From Clostridium sp. (lineage in GTDB: Bacteria > Bacillota > Clostridia > Clostridiales > Clostridiaceae), in the NCBI GenBank assembly GCA_031292145.1, contig JARLHR010000210.1, positions 1 to 64,000 of the forward strand: DNA of 64,000 bases, in the 5' to 3' direction. Each line of letters opens with the position of its first letter. Position 1 is the first letter of the stretch. Shown piece by piece: positions 8,941 through 19,763 of this stretch. The notes below the pieces were generated by a model that searched no databases, was not told the origin of the DNA, and saw only the letters and a program-made list of their open reading frames with translations. A program made the translations under genes and the position numbers.

Positions 8941-9348
8941 CTACATATCAGATATTTTCTTAAAATTTAATCTTTCCATTACATTTTCTAATTTTTTAAT
9001 ATCAATAGGTTTTGCTGCATACACTTCACAACCACTATCAAAAGAACTTTTAACTATTTCAGCATCGTTTAATGCTGTAGTCATTATTATTTTAACCTTT
9101 TCGTCTCCTTCAATGTTTCTTTGCTTTTCTATTTCACGGATAGTTTTTAAAACCTTTATTCCGTCTATTTTAGGCATCATAATATCTAAACATATTAATT
9201 TATAAGGATCATTTTCATTTAGTGCAATCATATAAGCATCTAAACCTTCCATACCATCTACTGTAATATCACAGTCCCCATATTTAGACATAACATTATT
9301 TAAAAGTTTTCTGCTTGATAAATCATCTTCGATAATTAAAATTTTCAT
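8941..9348 (-). CDS. CheY-like single-domain response regulator
   Basis: The protein is a lone receiver domain of 135 residues. The acidic pair is in IIEDD, the phosphoacceptor aspartate is in ICLDIMMP (D55 from the chosen start), and the conserved lysine is in AAKPID. ATG at 9348 is chosen because AAGGAG is 8 bases before it; an in-frame GTG three codons earlier overlaps that site. It is the last gene of the chemotaxis operon, after the hybrid kinase, and probably receives phosphate from it or from CheA. Confidence 0.88.
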   Translation of the reverse strand: MKILIIEDDLSSRKLLNNVMSKYGDCDITVDGMEGLDAYMIALNENDPYKLICLDIMMPKIDGIKVLKTIREIEKQRNIEGDEKVKIIMTTALNDAEIVKSSFDSGCEVYAAKPIDIKKLENVMERLNFKKISDM

Positions 9349-9411
9349 TTTACCCACTCCTTAGTTTGTTAAATTATTAATAATAATAAAATTTCATCAC
9401 TCTTGAGTTAA

Positions 9412-11712
9412 TCATTTTTTTAATATAGATAGAATTTTTTCTATATTATTTCTTATTCCCATATCATCCTGTTTTCTCGCTGCAAGTTCAATTTTAAAGG
9501 CCAAAGTCTTCATATTATTTAAATTCTTTGCTTCACTGTCCATTTTTATATCATGTGCTATTTTTTCTATTTCATAATAATTTGAAGCTTGACCACTTTT
9601 ATTATCTAAATATGAATTTAAAATAACTGACTTATTTAATAAAAGTTTTTTTGTATCTTCATCAATTGCATAAAAATCATTTACCTTATTCTCTCTATGT
9701 ATTAAGTAATCCATAATTATATTTTGTTCATCATTATTTAACTTATTATGAATTTCCTTCAAGGCTTTGCTTAATTTATTAATATCTATAGGCTTAGATA
9801 TATAGTCATCCATACCTTGATCTAAAAATTTTTCTCTATCGCCTTTTAATGCATGAGAGGTAGTTGCTATAATCCAAGTATGACTTCCTAGTTTTTCTTC
9901 ATTCTTTCTAATTATTTTAACCGTTTCCAAGCCATCTAGCTCAGGCATCTGAATATCCATTAAAATAACATCAAACTTATACTTTTCAATTAAATTCAAT
10001 GCTTCAAAACCATTTGATGCAACTCGTACCTTTTCGTAACCTATTTCACTCAACATTTTCTTAATTACTAATTTATTAACCTTATTATCTTCTACTAGCA
10101 AAATGGTTTCTTGTTTTTTATCTTTATTGTTTTGAATATTTGCCTTGAAATTTTCTAAGTTTTTTTGAGCTTCTTCTAGTTTAATAATAAAATAAAATCT
10201 ACTACCAATACCCTTTTGACTTTCTACTTTAATTTCTCCCCCCATTAAATTCACGAGTTTTTGGGAAATTGAAAGTCCAAGACCAGTTCCTCCATATTTT
10301 CTTGTTATTGACCCATCAACTTGAGAAAAACTTTTAAATAGAATTTTCATATCCTCCTCACTAAGTCCTATTCCTAAATCTTCAACTGAAAATTCTATTT
10401 CTATAAACCTATTAGTTCTACCTACTTTTTTAGCTTCTATCATTATGAATCCTTCTTCGGTAAATTTAACAGCATTTGACACTAAATTATTGAAAATCTG
10501 TTCAAGCTTATATTCATCTCCTATCAGTATTTCAGGAATTTCATAATCTATTTTACAAAATAACTCAATATATTTTTCACTTGCTTTAGCTTTATTTGTA
10601 TATATTACATTTTTAATAAGTTTTCTTAAATTAAATTCTATATTCTCAATAGTTATCTTATTAGCTTCAATCTTAGATAAATCTAAAATATTGTTTATCA
10701 AATTCAATAAATTATAAGCACAATTTTTTACAATGCTTAAATTCTCCCTTTGATCATTAGTAAGATTAGTTGCAAGAGTCAAATCTGTCATACCTATTAT
10801 TCCATTTAAAGGTGTCCTTATTTCATGGCTCATATTGGCCAAAAATTTACTTTTAGCTTTATTAGCTGCTTCTGCTTCTTCCTTAAGCCTAAGAAGCTCT
10901 TCCTTTGTTTTTTTCTCATTTGTAATATCCATAGCCATCCCAATATAACCTGAAAACTCACCATTAACTCCATAAATTGGATTCCCTCTACTTAAAATAT
11001 CTCGATATTCCCCTGATAACGTTTTTAATCTATATTCAACTTTAAATATTTCTTTATTTTTATAAGCTTTTATTAATTCATCATTGTAATTTTCCACATC
11101 ATTAGGATGCATTCCTATTATAAAGTTTTCTCTTATTAATTTCTCTATAGACTTTCCAGTAAATACTTCCCAGTTTTTATTGAAATAAACATATTTTTTA
11201 TCGGCATTCATTTTCCATAGCATATCTGGAAAAAATTTTATAAGTGTATGATAAAAATTATTTATAGATAAGGCTTCATTTTGCATTTCCTTATACTCTG
11301 TAATATTTGTAATAACTATTATTGATTGTTTTTCTTTATTTTTAATAATTGGAATTACTTTTATTTTAAACCACGACTTTCTCCTTATACCATCTCTTAA
11401 TATATTATGTTGTATCTCACAATACTCACTTGGCTCCATAGTTGTTATGGAATTTTTAAATATTTTTCTCAATTTACAGGATCCGCAATATATACTATGC
11501 CCACAACCTTTAGGTGAAATAAAACTATTTTCACAACCTATAAAATCTCCTGGCCCTCTATCTATATTCTGATGATTATTTCTATTAACCATATTACTTG
11601 AATCTATATTATTATATTTTACAATCATATTTTCATCTGTAATAATAATTAATACAGGCAGATAATCAATAAATTTTTCTAAATCAGTTTTTTCAAATTT
11701 TATTTCGTTCAT
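9412..11712 (-). CDS. Hybrid sensor histidine kinase with PAS domains, receiver and Hpt-like tail
   Basis: No membrane segment is present, so this 766-residue kinase is cytoplasmic. An N-terminal PAS-like region holds four cysteines (C60, C70, C76, C79) in the pattern GC..GCG..CxxC. A second PAS-PAC unit covers about 150-270. Then come a HisKA domain with H296 (SHEIRTPLNG), an ATPase domain (NLVSNAVKF, GGTGLGLS) and a receiver with D586 (ILMDIQMP). The tail contains AHDIKMDSEAKNL, a degenerate Hpt motif, so a full phosphorelay may be in one chain. The start follows AGAAGGGG. The cysteines could bind a metal or cluster and sense redox state; that is inference. Confidence 0.85.
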   Translation of the reverse strand: MNEIKFEKTDLEKFIDYLPVLIIITDENMIVKYNNIDSSNMVNRNNHQNIDRGPGDFIGCENSFISPKGCGHSIYCGSCKLRKIFKNSITTMEPSEYCEIQHNILRDGIRRKSWFKIKVIPIIKNKEKQSIIVITNITEYKEMQNEALSINNFYHTLIKFFPDMLWKMNADKKYVYFNKNWEVFTGKSIEKLIRENFIIGMHPNDVENYNDELIKAYKNKEIFKVEYRLKTLSGEYRDILSRGNPIYGVNGEFSGYIGMAMDITNEKKTKEELLRLKEEAEAANKAKSKFLANMSHEIRTPLNGIIGMTDLTLATNLTNDQRENLSIVKNCAYNLLNLINNILDLSKIEANKITIENIEFNLRKLIKNVIYTNKAKASEKYIELFCKIDYEIPEILIGDEYKLEQIFNNLVSNAVKFTEEGFIMIEAKKVGRTNRFIEIEFSVEDLGIGLSEEDMKILFKSFSQVDGSITRKYGGTGLGLSISQKLVNLMGGEIKVESQKGIGSRFYFIIKLEEAQKNLENFKANIQNNKDKKQETILLVEDNKVNKLVIKKMLSEIGYEKVRVASNGFEALNLIEKYKFDVILMDIQMPELDGLETVKIIRKNEEKLGSHTWIIATTSHALKGDREKFLDQGMDDYISKPIDINKLSKALKEIHNKLNNDEQNIIMDYLIHRENKVNDFYAIDEDTKKLLLNKSVILNSYLDNKSGQASNYYEIEKIAHDIKMDSEAKNLNNMKTLAFKIELAARKQDDMGIRNNIEKILSILKK

Positions 11713-11751
11713 ATGCACCCCTTCTTCTGATAAATTTTATAATTTATTACT

Positions 11752-12786
11752 TTATGCTTTATTAATAATAGAATAAATTATCTGTGGTATATAATTTAAA
11801 GAAACTTGTTTTAATACTGCACCAATATCATAAGCTACTTTAGGCATACCATAAACAACACAGGATTTTTCATCTTGTCCTATTGTTATAGCTCCTTTTT
11901 GTTTCATATTTAAAAGGCCCTTAGCTCCATCATAACCCATACCAGTCAATATTACTCCAATAGCTGATGATCCTGCTTTTTCTGCAACAGAATTAAATAA
12001 AATATCCACTGAAGGCTTATGTCCATTAACTTTATCCCCATTAAAATATTCAACTATATATGAATTACCTTTCTTATTTACTTTTAAATGTTTATCACCA
12101 GGTGCAATTAAAACTCTACCTGGAATAATATCATCTCCATGTTCTGCTTCTTTTACTTCCATTCTACAAGAAGCATTCAATCTTTGAGCATACATCTTAG
12201 TGAATACTGGAGGCATATGTTGTACAATTACAATTCCTGGCATTTCTCTTGAAAAAGCACTAATTATATCAAAGATTGCTTCTGTACCACCTGTTGAAGC
12301 TCCAATTGCGATAATTGTATCATTTACATTCATCTTAGTATTTACATTTAATTGATTATGTCTATATTCATTTTTATTCTGATTAACCTTTGCCACTGAT
12401 GCTATTTTTATCTTTATAATCAGTTCATTAATAAATCCATCAAGTCCATTTATCGTTCCACTATTAGGTTTTGTTACAAAATCAACTGCACCTGCATCTA
12501 GCGCTTCAAATACGTTATTACTTAAAGCACTCACTACCACAACTGGCATTGGATACTGAGGCATTAATTTTTTTAAAAATTCTATTCCATTCATTCTTGG
12601 CATTTCAATATCAAGAGTGAGCACATCAGGCTCAAGATCTATAATTAAATCTCTTGCCTCAAATGGATTTGAAGCTGTGCCCACAACTTCTATCCCTTTG
12701 TCCTTACTTATTCCTCTTGCTACTGCCTCCCTGAATAAAAAAGAATCATCTACCACCAGCACTTTTACTTTTTTAGGTGCATACAT
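11752..12786 (-). CDS. cheB: Chemotaxis protein-glutamate methylesterase CheB
   Basis: CheB removes methyl groups from chemoreceptors and deamidates glutamines. The receiver domain has VVDDS and D59 (LTLDIEMP). The C-terminal esterase domain has the triad S164 (GASTGG), H190 (VQHMPP) and D286 (GMGYDGAKG). Length 344 is normal. The gene follows cheR by six bases, so the adaptation pair is co-expressed. Confidence 0.96.
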   Translation of the reverse strand: MYAPKKVKVLVVDDSFLFREAVARGISKDKGIEVVGTASNPFEARDLIIDLEPDVLTLDIEMPRMNGIEFLKKLMPQYPMPVVVVSALSNNVFEALDAGAVDFVTKPNSGTINGLDGFINELIIKIKIASVAKVNQNKNEYRHNQLNVNTKMNVNDTIIAIGASTGGTEAIFDIISAFSREMPGIVIVQHMPPVFTKMYAQRLNASCRMEVKEAEHGDDIIPGRVLIAPGDKHLKVNKKGNSYIVEYFNGDKVNGHKPSVDILFNSVAEKAGSSAIGVILTGMGYDGAKGLLNMKQKGAITIGQDEKSCVVYGMPKVAYDIGAVLKQVSLNYIPQIIYSIINKA

Positions 12787-12792
12787 AATAAT

Positions 12793-13602
12793 CTATCCTT
12801 TCCTGTAAACTGAAGGCATTACATACTGATATGGATTGTCATTTCTATTAAGAGCTTCTGAAAGTCCAATAAAAAGGTATCCACCTACTTCAGTCATATC
12901 ATAAAATTTTCTTATAAGTCTATTTTTTGTTTCTTGATCAAAGTAAATCATAACATTTCTACAAAATATAACATGAAACTTTCTTCTAAATGGAAAATCA
13001 TCCATTAAATTAAATATTCTAAAAATAACTTCATTTTTTAATTTTAAATCTATTTCACAAGTTTCATTATCTATATTATTAAAATACTTCATTTTCCAAC
13101 TCTCAGGAACCTTTGCTAGTTCTTCTACACTATATATACCTTTTTCTGCTGCCTTCAGGACATTTACTGATATATCAGTTGCTAAAATCTTCTTATCCCA
13201 CAGTCCTTTTTCTTCTGCAAAATAATCCTGCATTATCATTGCAAGAGTATATGCTTCTTCACCTGACGAACAGCCTGCACTCCATATTCTTAAATCCTTA
13301 TCTTTAACTGTAGAAGATAAATATGGCAATATTTGATTCTTAAAAAATTGAAAATGTTCTTGTTCCCTCATAAAAAAAGTATGATTTGTAGTAAGCTTAT
13401 TTATTAGCGTTGTTAATTCTGTTTTTGTAATATCTGAGTAAACATAATTTAGATATTCTTTAAAACTGCTAAATCCCTTTTCAATAAGAACATTATTCAA
13501 TCTTCCTTCAATAAGATTTTTTTTATGTATTAGATTAATGCCATAATTGTTTTTTAAAAATCTTGTTAGTTCTATAAATTCATTTTCTTTTATATTAATC
13601 AT
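12793..13602 (-). CDS. cheR: Chemotaxis protein methyltransferase CheR
   Basis: CheR methylates receptor glutamates using S-adenosylmethionine. The 269-residue protein has the N-terminal helical domain with TTNHTFFMRE and the SAM-binding loop WSAGCSSGEEAYTLA (from about residue 107). A FCRNVMIYF motif lies in the C-terminal part, typical of the family. It lies between the receptor gene and cheB; a hairpin at 13682-13733 may reduce read-through from the receptor gene. Confidence 0.95.
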   Translation of the reverse strand: MINIKENEFIELTRFLKNNYGINLIHKKNLIEGRLNNVLIEKGFSSFKEYLNYVYSDITKTELTTLINKLTTNHTFFMREQEHFQFFKNQILPYLSSTVKDKDLRIWSAGCSSGEEAYTLAMIMQDYFAEEKGLWDKKILATDISVNVLKAAEKGIYSVEELAKVPESWKMKYFNNIDNETCEIDLKLKNEVIFRIFNLMDDFPFRRKFHVIFCRNVMIYFDQETKNRLIRKFYDMTEVGGYLFIGLSEALNRNDNPYQYVMPSVYRKG

Positions 13603-13681
13603 AAATTCACCGACTTTTCCGAAATAATTCTACTCTCTTCTTAATATACTTCTTCAAAATAGTTAATAATAAAATATCATT

Positions 13682-13733
13682 TTAAAAAAGAGGAAAGTTA
13701 AAACAAAAACTTTCTTTGAGTTTCAAACTTTCC
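13682..13733 (-). terminator. Terminator-like hairpin between receptor gene and cheR
   Basis: GGAAAGTT and AACTTTCC pair around a 26-base loop, and the minus-strand 3' side is followed by TCTTTTTT. The loop is long and the hairpin lies inside the che gene set, so it may be partial. Confidence 0.55.
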
Positions 13734-13751
13734 ACTTTAATTATTAATAAT

Positions 13752-16376
13752 TTAATATTTGCCGAACTCGTTATCACTTAATGCTATTCTTGGTTTATGT
13801 GATGTGGATGCTGCTTCCTTAAAAGCCAAGTTATTTTCTTTACTATGATATTCTTTATTTTTATTATTCTTATTGCTATTCTTCAATGAATAATTTACAC
13901 TGCTATTTTTAAGTTTAAAACTAGCAACCGTTTCTTTAAGCAATTCTGATTGGCTTGAAAGTTCCTCGCTAGCTGCTGCACTTTCTTCTGCCGTTGCTGA
14001 ATTTGTTTGAACAACTTGTGACACTTGTTCAATTCCTAAATTTATTTGTGAAATACCAGTAGCTTGTTCATTTGAAGATGCTGCTATTTCTGCAACAAGT
14101 GCTGTTGCTTTTGATACGCCATCTACTATTTCATATAAAGCTTTTGCTGTATTATTTGCAATTTCCGTACCTTTTTCAGCTTTCTGTATAGAACCTTCAA
14201 TAAGGGCTGTAGTTTCCTTAGCTGCATTTGCACTTCTTGCTGCTAAATTCCTTACTTCTTCAGCAACTACTGCAAATCCTTTACCATGTTGACCTGCTCT
14301 TGCTGCTTCTACAGCTGCATTAAGTGCAAGTATATTAGTTTGGAAAGCTATCTCATCTATTACTTTTATTATTTTTGAAATATTTGCAGAAGATTCATTT
14401 ATCTCGCTCATAGATTTAAGCATTTCACTCATGTGTTTATTGCCTTCCTCTGCATTTTCCTTAACCTTAAGTGCTAGATCCTTAGCTTGATTTGCATTAA
14501 GAGCATTTTCCTTAGTTTGTGCTGCCACTTCAGTTATAGAAGATGTTAATTCTTCTATAGCACTTGCTTGCTCTGTAGCTCCTTGAGATAGTGCCTGGCT
14601 GCCATCTGAAACCTGACTTGCTCCTGATGCAACATCATTTGCAGATACATTTATATCAGTGAGAACTCCATTAATTGTTTCTATTGATGAATTTAATGAA
14701 TTTATTATACTTGCATAATCACCACTATAAGAGTTTTCAACATATATATCTAAATTTCCTTTTGCCATCTCACCTAAAGCATGATCGATTTCTCTTATCG
14801 GTTTAGCAAAAGCATCTATAGCTTTGTTTACTATATTTATAAGTTCTTTAAAGCTTCCAGTAAACTTTTCTGCTTCACCTCTAATTTCTAAGTTGCCTTC
14901 TGATGCTGCTGTAAGAACTTTCATTTGTTCATCTGAAATCTTAAGTATGTTATTTTTTAAGTTATTTAAACTTTCATTTGCAATGCCATATCTTCCTGGT
15001 AATTTTTCAAGTTCAACTGAAAAATCTCCTTCTGAGTAAGCTTTTTGTACAGCAAACATTTTAATTAATACTTCTATGGATATCCACATTCCATCATTTA
15101 CACTTTGAGTCATTTGTCTATATACACCATTAAACTTTGAAACATCTATTTTATCTCTTGTATTACCTAATTTAAAGGTTTCATTCATCCAATTTACTTC
15201 TTTTACAAACATATTTAAAGTATCTATTAGCAAATTTAAATTGTTCTTTATTTGGTTGAACTCACCATGATATATTTTTTCAATCTTATCCGGAACCTCA
15301 CCATTACCTATTCTCTTTACATAATCAGCTGTTATAGATATAGGATCAACAAATGCATCTATTATTCCATTAATTCCATCAATCATTTCAGCCCATGAAC
15401 CACTAAATTTAGATGCATCTACTCTTTTAGATAAATCTCCATTTTCAATTTCTTTAGCTATATCAATTTGCTCTTTAGATATACTTAATAAATTCTTTCT
15501 CAAATTTTCTACATTTTCATTTACTAATCCATATCTTCCTGGGAATTTTTCAAGTTCAACTGAAAAATCTCCTTGTGCATATCCTTGCAGCACTGCAAAC
15601 AATTTTATAAACACATCTACAGATATCCATGTTGTCTCATTTATACATTCAGCCATTTCCTTATAAAAACCTTCATATTTCAAAACATCTATTTTATCTC
15701 TTGTATTACCTTCTTTAAATGTTTCTTTAAGCCAATTTATATCCTTTATAAAGTTATTTAAATTTTCACTAAGCTTATTAATGTCATTTTTAATAATATT
15801 AAATTCTCCTGCTTCTTCTTCATTATACTTAGCAATAGTTTCTCCTTTACTTATCTTTCCTATATAATCTGAAGTTGTTCTTATGCTCTTTATAAAGATA
15901 CGTGCAGCTGCTAAATTATTTTCAGAGATGCCTTTCCATGTTCCATGGTATTTTGATTTATCTAAATTTATATTAAAATCTCCTTTTTCAACAGATTTTA
16001 ATATTAAATTAGAATCCTCAACCAAGTTATTTATATTTTTTGATATTATTTTAAGTGAATCAGCTAATTCACCAATTTCATCTTTAGCATTAACATCTAT
16101 CTCTTCATTGAAATTTCCTTTTTTAATGCTTTTTACAATATTATTAAGTGTTTCTATAGGTTTACAAATTAAATTCACTAATAACAAACCTAAAGCTATT
16201 GTTATAGCTATTAAAAATAAGGAAAACATCATCATATTATTTTGAGCTTCTTTTATAGATGCTATATTTTCCATCCCTCTATATGCTACTGCAAATAGCA
16301 TAACTTCCATTACAACTACTAATATAAAAACTAGACTAATTTTACTTTTTATTTTTAAATCATTCATTTTGAACAT
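13752..16376 (-). CDS. Methyl-accepting chemotaxis protein with duplicated poly-HAMP region
   Basis: Two membrane helices lie within the first 80 residues with only a short linker, so there is no real external sensor domain. A HAMP domain follows. Next come two similar units of about 195 residues, each with GNTRDKIDV, a WIS segment, GDFSVELEK and PGRYG, which look like HAMP-type repeats. The signalling domain has the hairpin tip [23 protein letters not shown] at 16376 is chosen, as AGGGG is 8 bases upstream; 875 residues result. It sits between cheW and cheR, so it is probably the operon's main receptor and senses a cytoplasmic or membrane cue. Confidence 0.9.
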   Translation of the reverse strand: MFKMNDLKIKSKISLVFILVVVMEVMLFAVAYRGMENIASIKEAQNNMMMFSLFLIAITIALGLLLVNLICKPIETLNNIVKSIKKGNFNEEIDVNAKDEIGELADSLKIISKNINNLVEDSNLILKSVEKGDFNINLDKSKYHGTWKGISENNLAAARIFIKSIRTTSDYIGKISKGETIAKYNEEEAGEFNIIKNDINKLSENLNNFIKDINWLKETFKEGNTRDKIDVLKYEGFYKEMAECINETTWISVDVFIKLFAVLQGYAQGDFSVELEKFPGRYGLVNENVENLRKNLLSISKEQIDIAKEIENGDLSKRVDASKFSGSWAEMIDGINGIIDAFVDPISITADYVKRIGNGEVPDKIEKIYHGEFNQIKNNLNLLIDTLNMFVKEVNWMNETFKLGNTRDKIDVSKFNGVYRQMTQSVNDGMWISIEVLIKMFAVQKAYSEGDFSVELEKLPGRYGIANESLNNLKNNILKISDEQMKVLTAASEGNLEIRGEAEKFTGSFKELINIVNKAIDAFAKPIREIDHALGEMAKGNLDIYVENSYSGDYASIINSLNSSIETINGVLTDINVSANDVASGASQVSDGSQALSQGATEQASAIEELTSSITEVAAQTKENALNANQAKDLALKVKENAEEGNKHMSEMLKSMSEINESSANISKIIKVIDEIAFQTNILALNAAVEAARAGQHGKGFAVVAEEVRNLAARSANAAKETTALIEGSIQKAEKGTEIANNTAKALYEIVDGVSKATALVAEIAASSNEQATGISQINLGIEQVSQVVQTNSATAEESAAASEELSSQSELLKETVASFKLKNSSVNYSLKNSNKNNKNKEYHSKENNLAFKEAASTSHKPRIALSDNEFGKY

Positions 16377-16441
16377 CTCAATTACCCCTGTTTCATACAA
16401 ATTTTAACAACTTGATATTTTCCAAATTAATTATAACTTTA

Positions 16442-16945
16442 TTAAATTTCTTTGTTTTTTAATTCTTCTATCTCCTCCTCTTCAAGAAGCTTGTGACAAT
16501 CTATAATAAGCCTTACTTCATTTTGGATTTTACCTATTCCTTTTATATATTTATTAGCATTATCCTTGTTTGAATTTATCTTAGGTGGTGCTGAAATATT
16601 GTTTTCCCCAATATTTACAACCTCTAAAACTCTATCTATTATTAATCCAATACATATATTGTCTATTTCAACTACTATAATGCAAGTTCTATCATCATAT
16701 TCTTTTTCTTCTTTTTTAAATTTTAGTCTAACATCCATTACAGGTATTATCTTACCTCTAAGGTTTATCACACCACGAATATAATTAGGTAATTCAGGCA
16801 CTTCAGTTATTGGCTCAATTCCTATAATTTCTATTACATATTTAATATCAATACCATAGTATTCCTTGCCAATTGAAAATATAAGGTATTTATCCTTTTG
16901 AGTATCTTCTTCGTTTTCAACAATTTCTTCTAATAAGTCTGACAT
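16442..16945 (-). CDS. cheW: Chemotaxis coupling protein CheW
   Basis: CheW links receptors to the CheA kinase. The 167-residue protein is a single CheW domain with YLIFSIGKEYYGIDI near the start and LPNYIRGVINLRGKIIPV in the middle, both typical of the family. ATG at 16945 is used with AGAGGTG upstream. It follows cheA by 19 bases and precedes the receptor gene. Confidence 0.95.
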   Translation of the reverse strand: MSDLLEEIVENEEDTQKDKYLIFSIGKEYYGIDIKYVIEIIGIEPITEVPELPNYIRGVINLRGKIIPVMDVRLKFKKEEKEYDDRTCIIVVEIDNICIGLIIDRVLEVVNIGENNISAPPKINSNKDNANKYIKGIGKIQNEVRLIIDCHKLLEEEEIEELKNKEI

Positions 16946-16964
16946 TTTAATCACCTCTTTAATG

Positions 16965-19004
16965 TTAAAAGTTTACAATTTCAGATATATCAAGTATTAA
17001 ACTTATAGTTGCATCTCCAAGTAATGAGCAGCCACTTACCCCTTGTACCTTTTTAATATACTCAGGAAGTGCCTTAATTACTACTTGCTGCTCTCCAATA
17101 AGCTTATCTGCAAAAATACATTTAGTTTTACCCTGATCTTCTACCATAATTACAATACCATCTTCAATATTTACTACATCTGTTTTAATATTATAAAATT
17201 CATGAAGCCTTAATATAGAATAGCATTCTCCTCTTATAAGAATTATTTCTCTATTATCAAGATCTTTAATGATATCTTCCTTTTTTATTATAAATGACTG
17301 CCTTATAGACGTAACAGGAATTGTAAATGCTGATCTACCAACTTTTACTGTCATACCATCAATAATTGCAAGAGTTAAAGGAATTTTTATTGAAGTTATT
17401 GTTTCCTTTCCTGGTATACTATCAACAGTTACTGTACCCCTAATTTTTTCAATTTCCTTTGTAACCACATCCATTCCAACGCCACGCCCCGAAAATTCAG
17501 TAACGTTTTCATTCGTTGAAAAGCCTGGTAAAAATATCATTGAATAAATTTCTTTATCGGTTAAATCACTTTCATTTGTTTTTACTAATCCATGGTCTTT
17601 TGCTTTTTTTAATATTTTTTCTTTATTCAGACCCTTACCATCATCCTTTATAATAATCCAAACTTCTCCACCAGTATTTTTAGCTTCAATTGTTATTTTT
17701 CCTTTTGAAGATTTACCATTCTTAATTCTTTCTTCTGGTCTCTCAATACCATGATCCATTGAATTTCTTATTATGTGCATTAAAGGATCACCTATATGCT
17801 CTATAATATTTTTATCTACTTCAGTATCTTGTCCAATTATTTCAAGTTCCGCTTCTTTACCCAACTTCTTACACATATCTCTAACTATTCTATTCATTTT
17901 ATTTAAAGTAGGAGCAAGAGATACCATTCTTATAGACATGACAACATCTTGAAGATCTGAAAGCCTTTTTCTATGTTGCCTTGCTGCCTTATTAAAGCTA
18001 TCTAATTGTAATCCTAAAACATCTGGATTCTTAGTTACCATTGCTTCTGAAATAACCAATTCTCCAACCAGATCCATAAGCTTATCTAACTTATTTACAT
18101 CAACACTAATTAAACTTTGTTTGTGATTAGTTTTAGAAGTCACCTTGTCATTTTCGTTTACATTCGTAACAACTACTTCTACTGGATTTTCATCTTTCTT
18201 TTTAAAATTCTTATTAAACTCCTTTTCATCATCAAACTGTTTAATATCAACTTTATTTAGAAAAACTGTTTCCATTAAAGATTCTCTAATATCTTCTATA
18301 CCCGAATTAGTTTTGAAAAATATCTTAAAACCTTGTTGCCTTATAAATTCACAAGTATCATTGTTTTCAATAATATCTTCTGGATAAAAATATGAAACTT
18401 CTGCAATTTCTTTAAGCTTATGAATAACAGTAAAGCACCTTATATTTTCCATTTCGCATGCTTCTTCAAAAAACAATGTAGCTGTAAATATGTTAATATT
18501 GGCATTAGCTTTATTATTGCTTATATAATATTTTTGTGACACAACTTCATTTACTGATAATTCTTTTATTTCGCAAACTTCTAAATCTTCTAATAATTCA
18601 TTAGACATTTTTAAAACACCTAAAAATTTATTTGCTTTTTCAATAAATGAAGTAAAATCTCCATCAGCTTCTCTATCACTATTTATTTTTTCTGTTTCTG
18701 CTTTTATAAGGTCACTTCCCTCGAGAACTAAATCTGTAAGGATTGAATAGTCAATTTTTTCAGGCTTTGATTCCCTAATAAAATAAAATAAATCTTCTAT
18801 CATATGAGAAAGATTCGAAATGTTATCAAACATCATCATTCCCGAAGAACCTTTGATAGTATGCATTATTCTAAATATTTCATTTATAGCATCAGTTTCA
18901 AATTTTTCATTTTTTTCACTATCAATTATGAGTTGCTGAAGTTGTTCTACCATTTCAAATGTTTCAAAAATAAACATCTCTAACATAGGTTCTCTACTGT
19001 CCAT
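16965..19004 (-). CDS. cheA: Chemotaxis histidine kinase CheA
   Basis: CheA autophosphorylates under receptor control and passes phosphate to CheY and CheB. Domains in order are: Hpt with H48 (IMHTIKGSSG), a P2-like CheY-binding region (about 150-260), dimerisation helices, and an ATPase with IIRNSMDHGIE, IKDDGKGL and GRGVGMDVV. A C-terminal CheW-like domain completes it. The length of 679 is normal. It directly follows cheY. Confidence 0.96.
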   Translation of the reverse strand: MDSREPMLEMFIFETFEMVEQLQQLIIDSEKNEKFETDAINEIFRIMHTIKGSSGMMMFDNISNLSHMIEDLFYFIRESKPEKIDYSILTDLVLEGSDLIKAETEKINSDREADGDFTSFIEKANKFLGVLKMSNELLEDLEVCEIKELSVNEVVSQKYYISNNKANANINIFTATLFFEEACEMENIRCFTVIHKLKEIAEVSYFYPEDIIENNDTCEFIRQQGFKIFFKTNSGIEDIRESLMETVFLNKVDIKQFDDEKEFNKNFKKKDENPVEVVVTNVNENDKVTSKTNHKQSLISVDVNKLDKLMDLVGELVISEAMVTKNPDVLGLQLDSFNKAARQHRKRLSDLQDVVMSIRMVSLAPTLNKMNRIVRDMCKKLGKEAELEIIGQDTEVDKNIIEHIGDPLMHIIRNSMDHGIERPEERIKNGKSSKGKITIEAKNTGGEVWIIIKDDGKGLNKEKILKKAKDHGLVKTNESDLTDKEIYSMIFLPGFSTNENVTEFSGRGVGMDVVTKEIEKIRGTVTVDSIPGKETITSIKIPLTLAIIDGMTVKVGRSAFTIPVTSIRQSFIIKKEDIIKDLDNREIILIRGECYSILRLHEFYNIKTDVVNIEDGIVIMVEDQGKTKCIFADKLIGEQQVVIKALPEYIKKVQGVSGCSLLGDATISLILDISEIVNF

Positions 19005-19032
19005 ATTTTCACCTCATTTTTAATAATGAATT

Positions 19033-19386
19033 TTAAAATTTACTTAATGCTTTTACAAGATATTCTTCTTTAAATGGTTTCACTATAAACCCTTTAGCTC
19101 CCTGCATAACGGCTTCTCTAATTTTCATTTCCTGTCCCATAGCACTCAGCATGATTACCTTTGCATTGGAATCAAATTTAATTATTTCATTCAAGGCATC
19201 TATTCCATCCATATCAGGCATTGTTATATCCATTGTAACAATATCAGGTTGAAACATTTTATATAATTCAATAGCTTTATATCCATTTTCAGCTTCACCA
19301 ATGACCTCAAATCCATTTCTTTCCAGCATTGTTTTTAGTGATAATCTCATAAATGCTGCATCGTCAACAATAAGTATTTTTTTCAT
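19033..19386 (-). CDS. cheY: Chemotaxis response regulator CheY
   Basis: This 117-residue single receiver domain has the acidic pair in IVDDAA, the phosphoacceptor D in VTMDITMPDMDG, and the lysine in IVKPF. The start ATG at 19386 has AGGGAG 8 bases upstream; the earlier GTG is a less likely start. It is the first gene of the operon behind a sigma-A promoter. Phospho-CheY would act on the flagellar motor or another output; no flagellar genes are in the window. Confidence 0.93.
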   Translation of the reverse strand: MKKILIVDDAAFMRLSLKTMLERNGFEVIGEAENGYKAIELYKMFQPDIVTMDITMPDMDGIDALNEIIKFDSNAKVIMLSAMGQEMKIREAVMQGAKGFIVKPFKEEYLVKALSKF

Positions 19387-19489
19387 CAATACCACTCCCT
19401 AATATCATCTTTTGACTTTTTAACCTTAAATTCTACTATTCTACTTTTTAGTATATATATGTACATGAAAATATATTAACGTTTACATA

Positions 19490-19518
19490 ATTATACTTAA
19501 TTTTTCTTAAACAATCAA
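19490..19518 (-). promoter_or_regulatory. Likely sigma-A promoter of the che operon
   Basis: On the minus strand TTGATT (19518-19513) and TATAAT (19495-19490) are separated by 17 bases. The leader to cheY would be about 97 bases. No sigma-D (motility) consensus was noticed. Confidence 0.65.
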
Positions 19519-19673
19519 TATTTCCCACAAAATTTAACTAGGTGAAATAGTGTTTATTCAAAGAAAAATGTCAGTGCTTGTATTGTATTGTCATCTTTAT
19601 TTCTTTCATAAATATAATCGGAATTAGTTAAAATCAATTTCACAAAATTATTATAAGCATTTGGAGTATGAGC

Positions 19674-19713
19674 AAAAAAAATCCCAAGCGATTGTGGAGC
19701 CTGAGATTTTTTA
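19674..19713 (-). terminator. Terminator downstream of surE
   Basis: AAAAAATCCCAAG and CCTGAGATTTTTT form a hairpin with two mismatches, with A and T runs on either side. It is 50 bases after the surE stop. A 60-codon ORF across it (19554-19736) is not supported. Confidence 0.6.
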
Positions 19714-19763
19714 CGCATCTGCCTTTTAGAACTCATGTAGGAAAATTTGGCAGACGAATATAT

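Noticed and set aside
19554-19736. 60-codon ORF on the minus strand after surE
   Set aside because: It spans the surE terminator hairpin, has no ribosome site and no recognisable motif.
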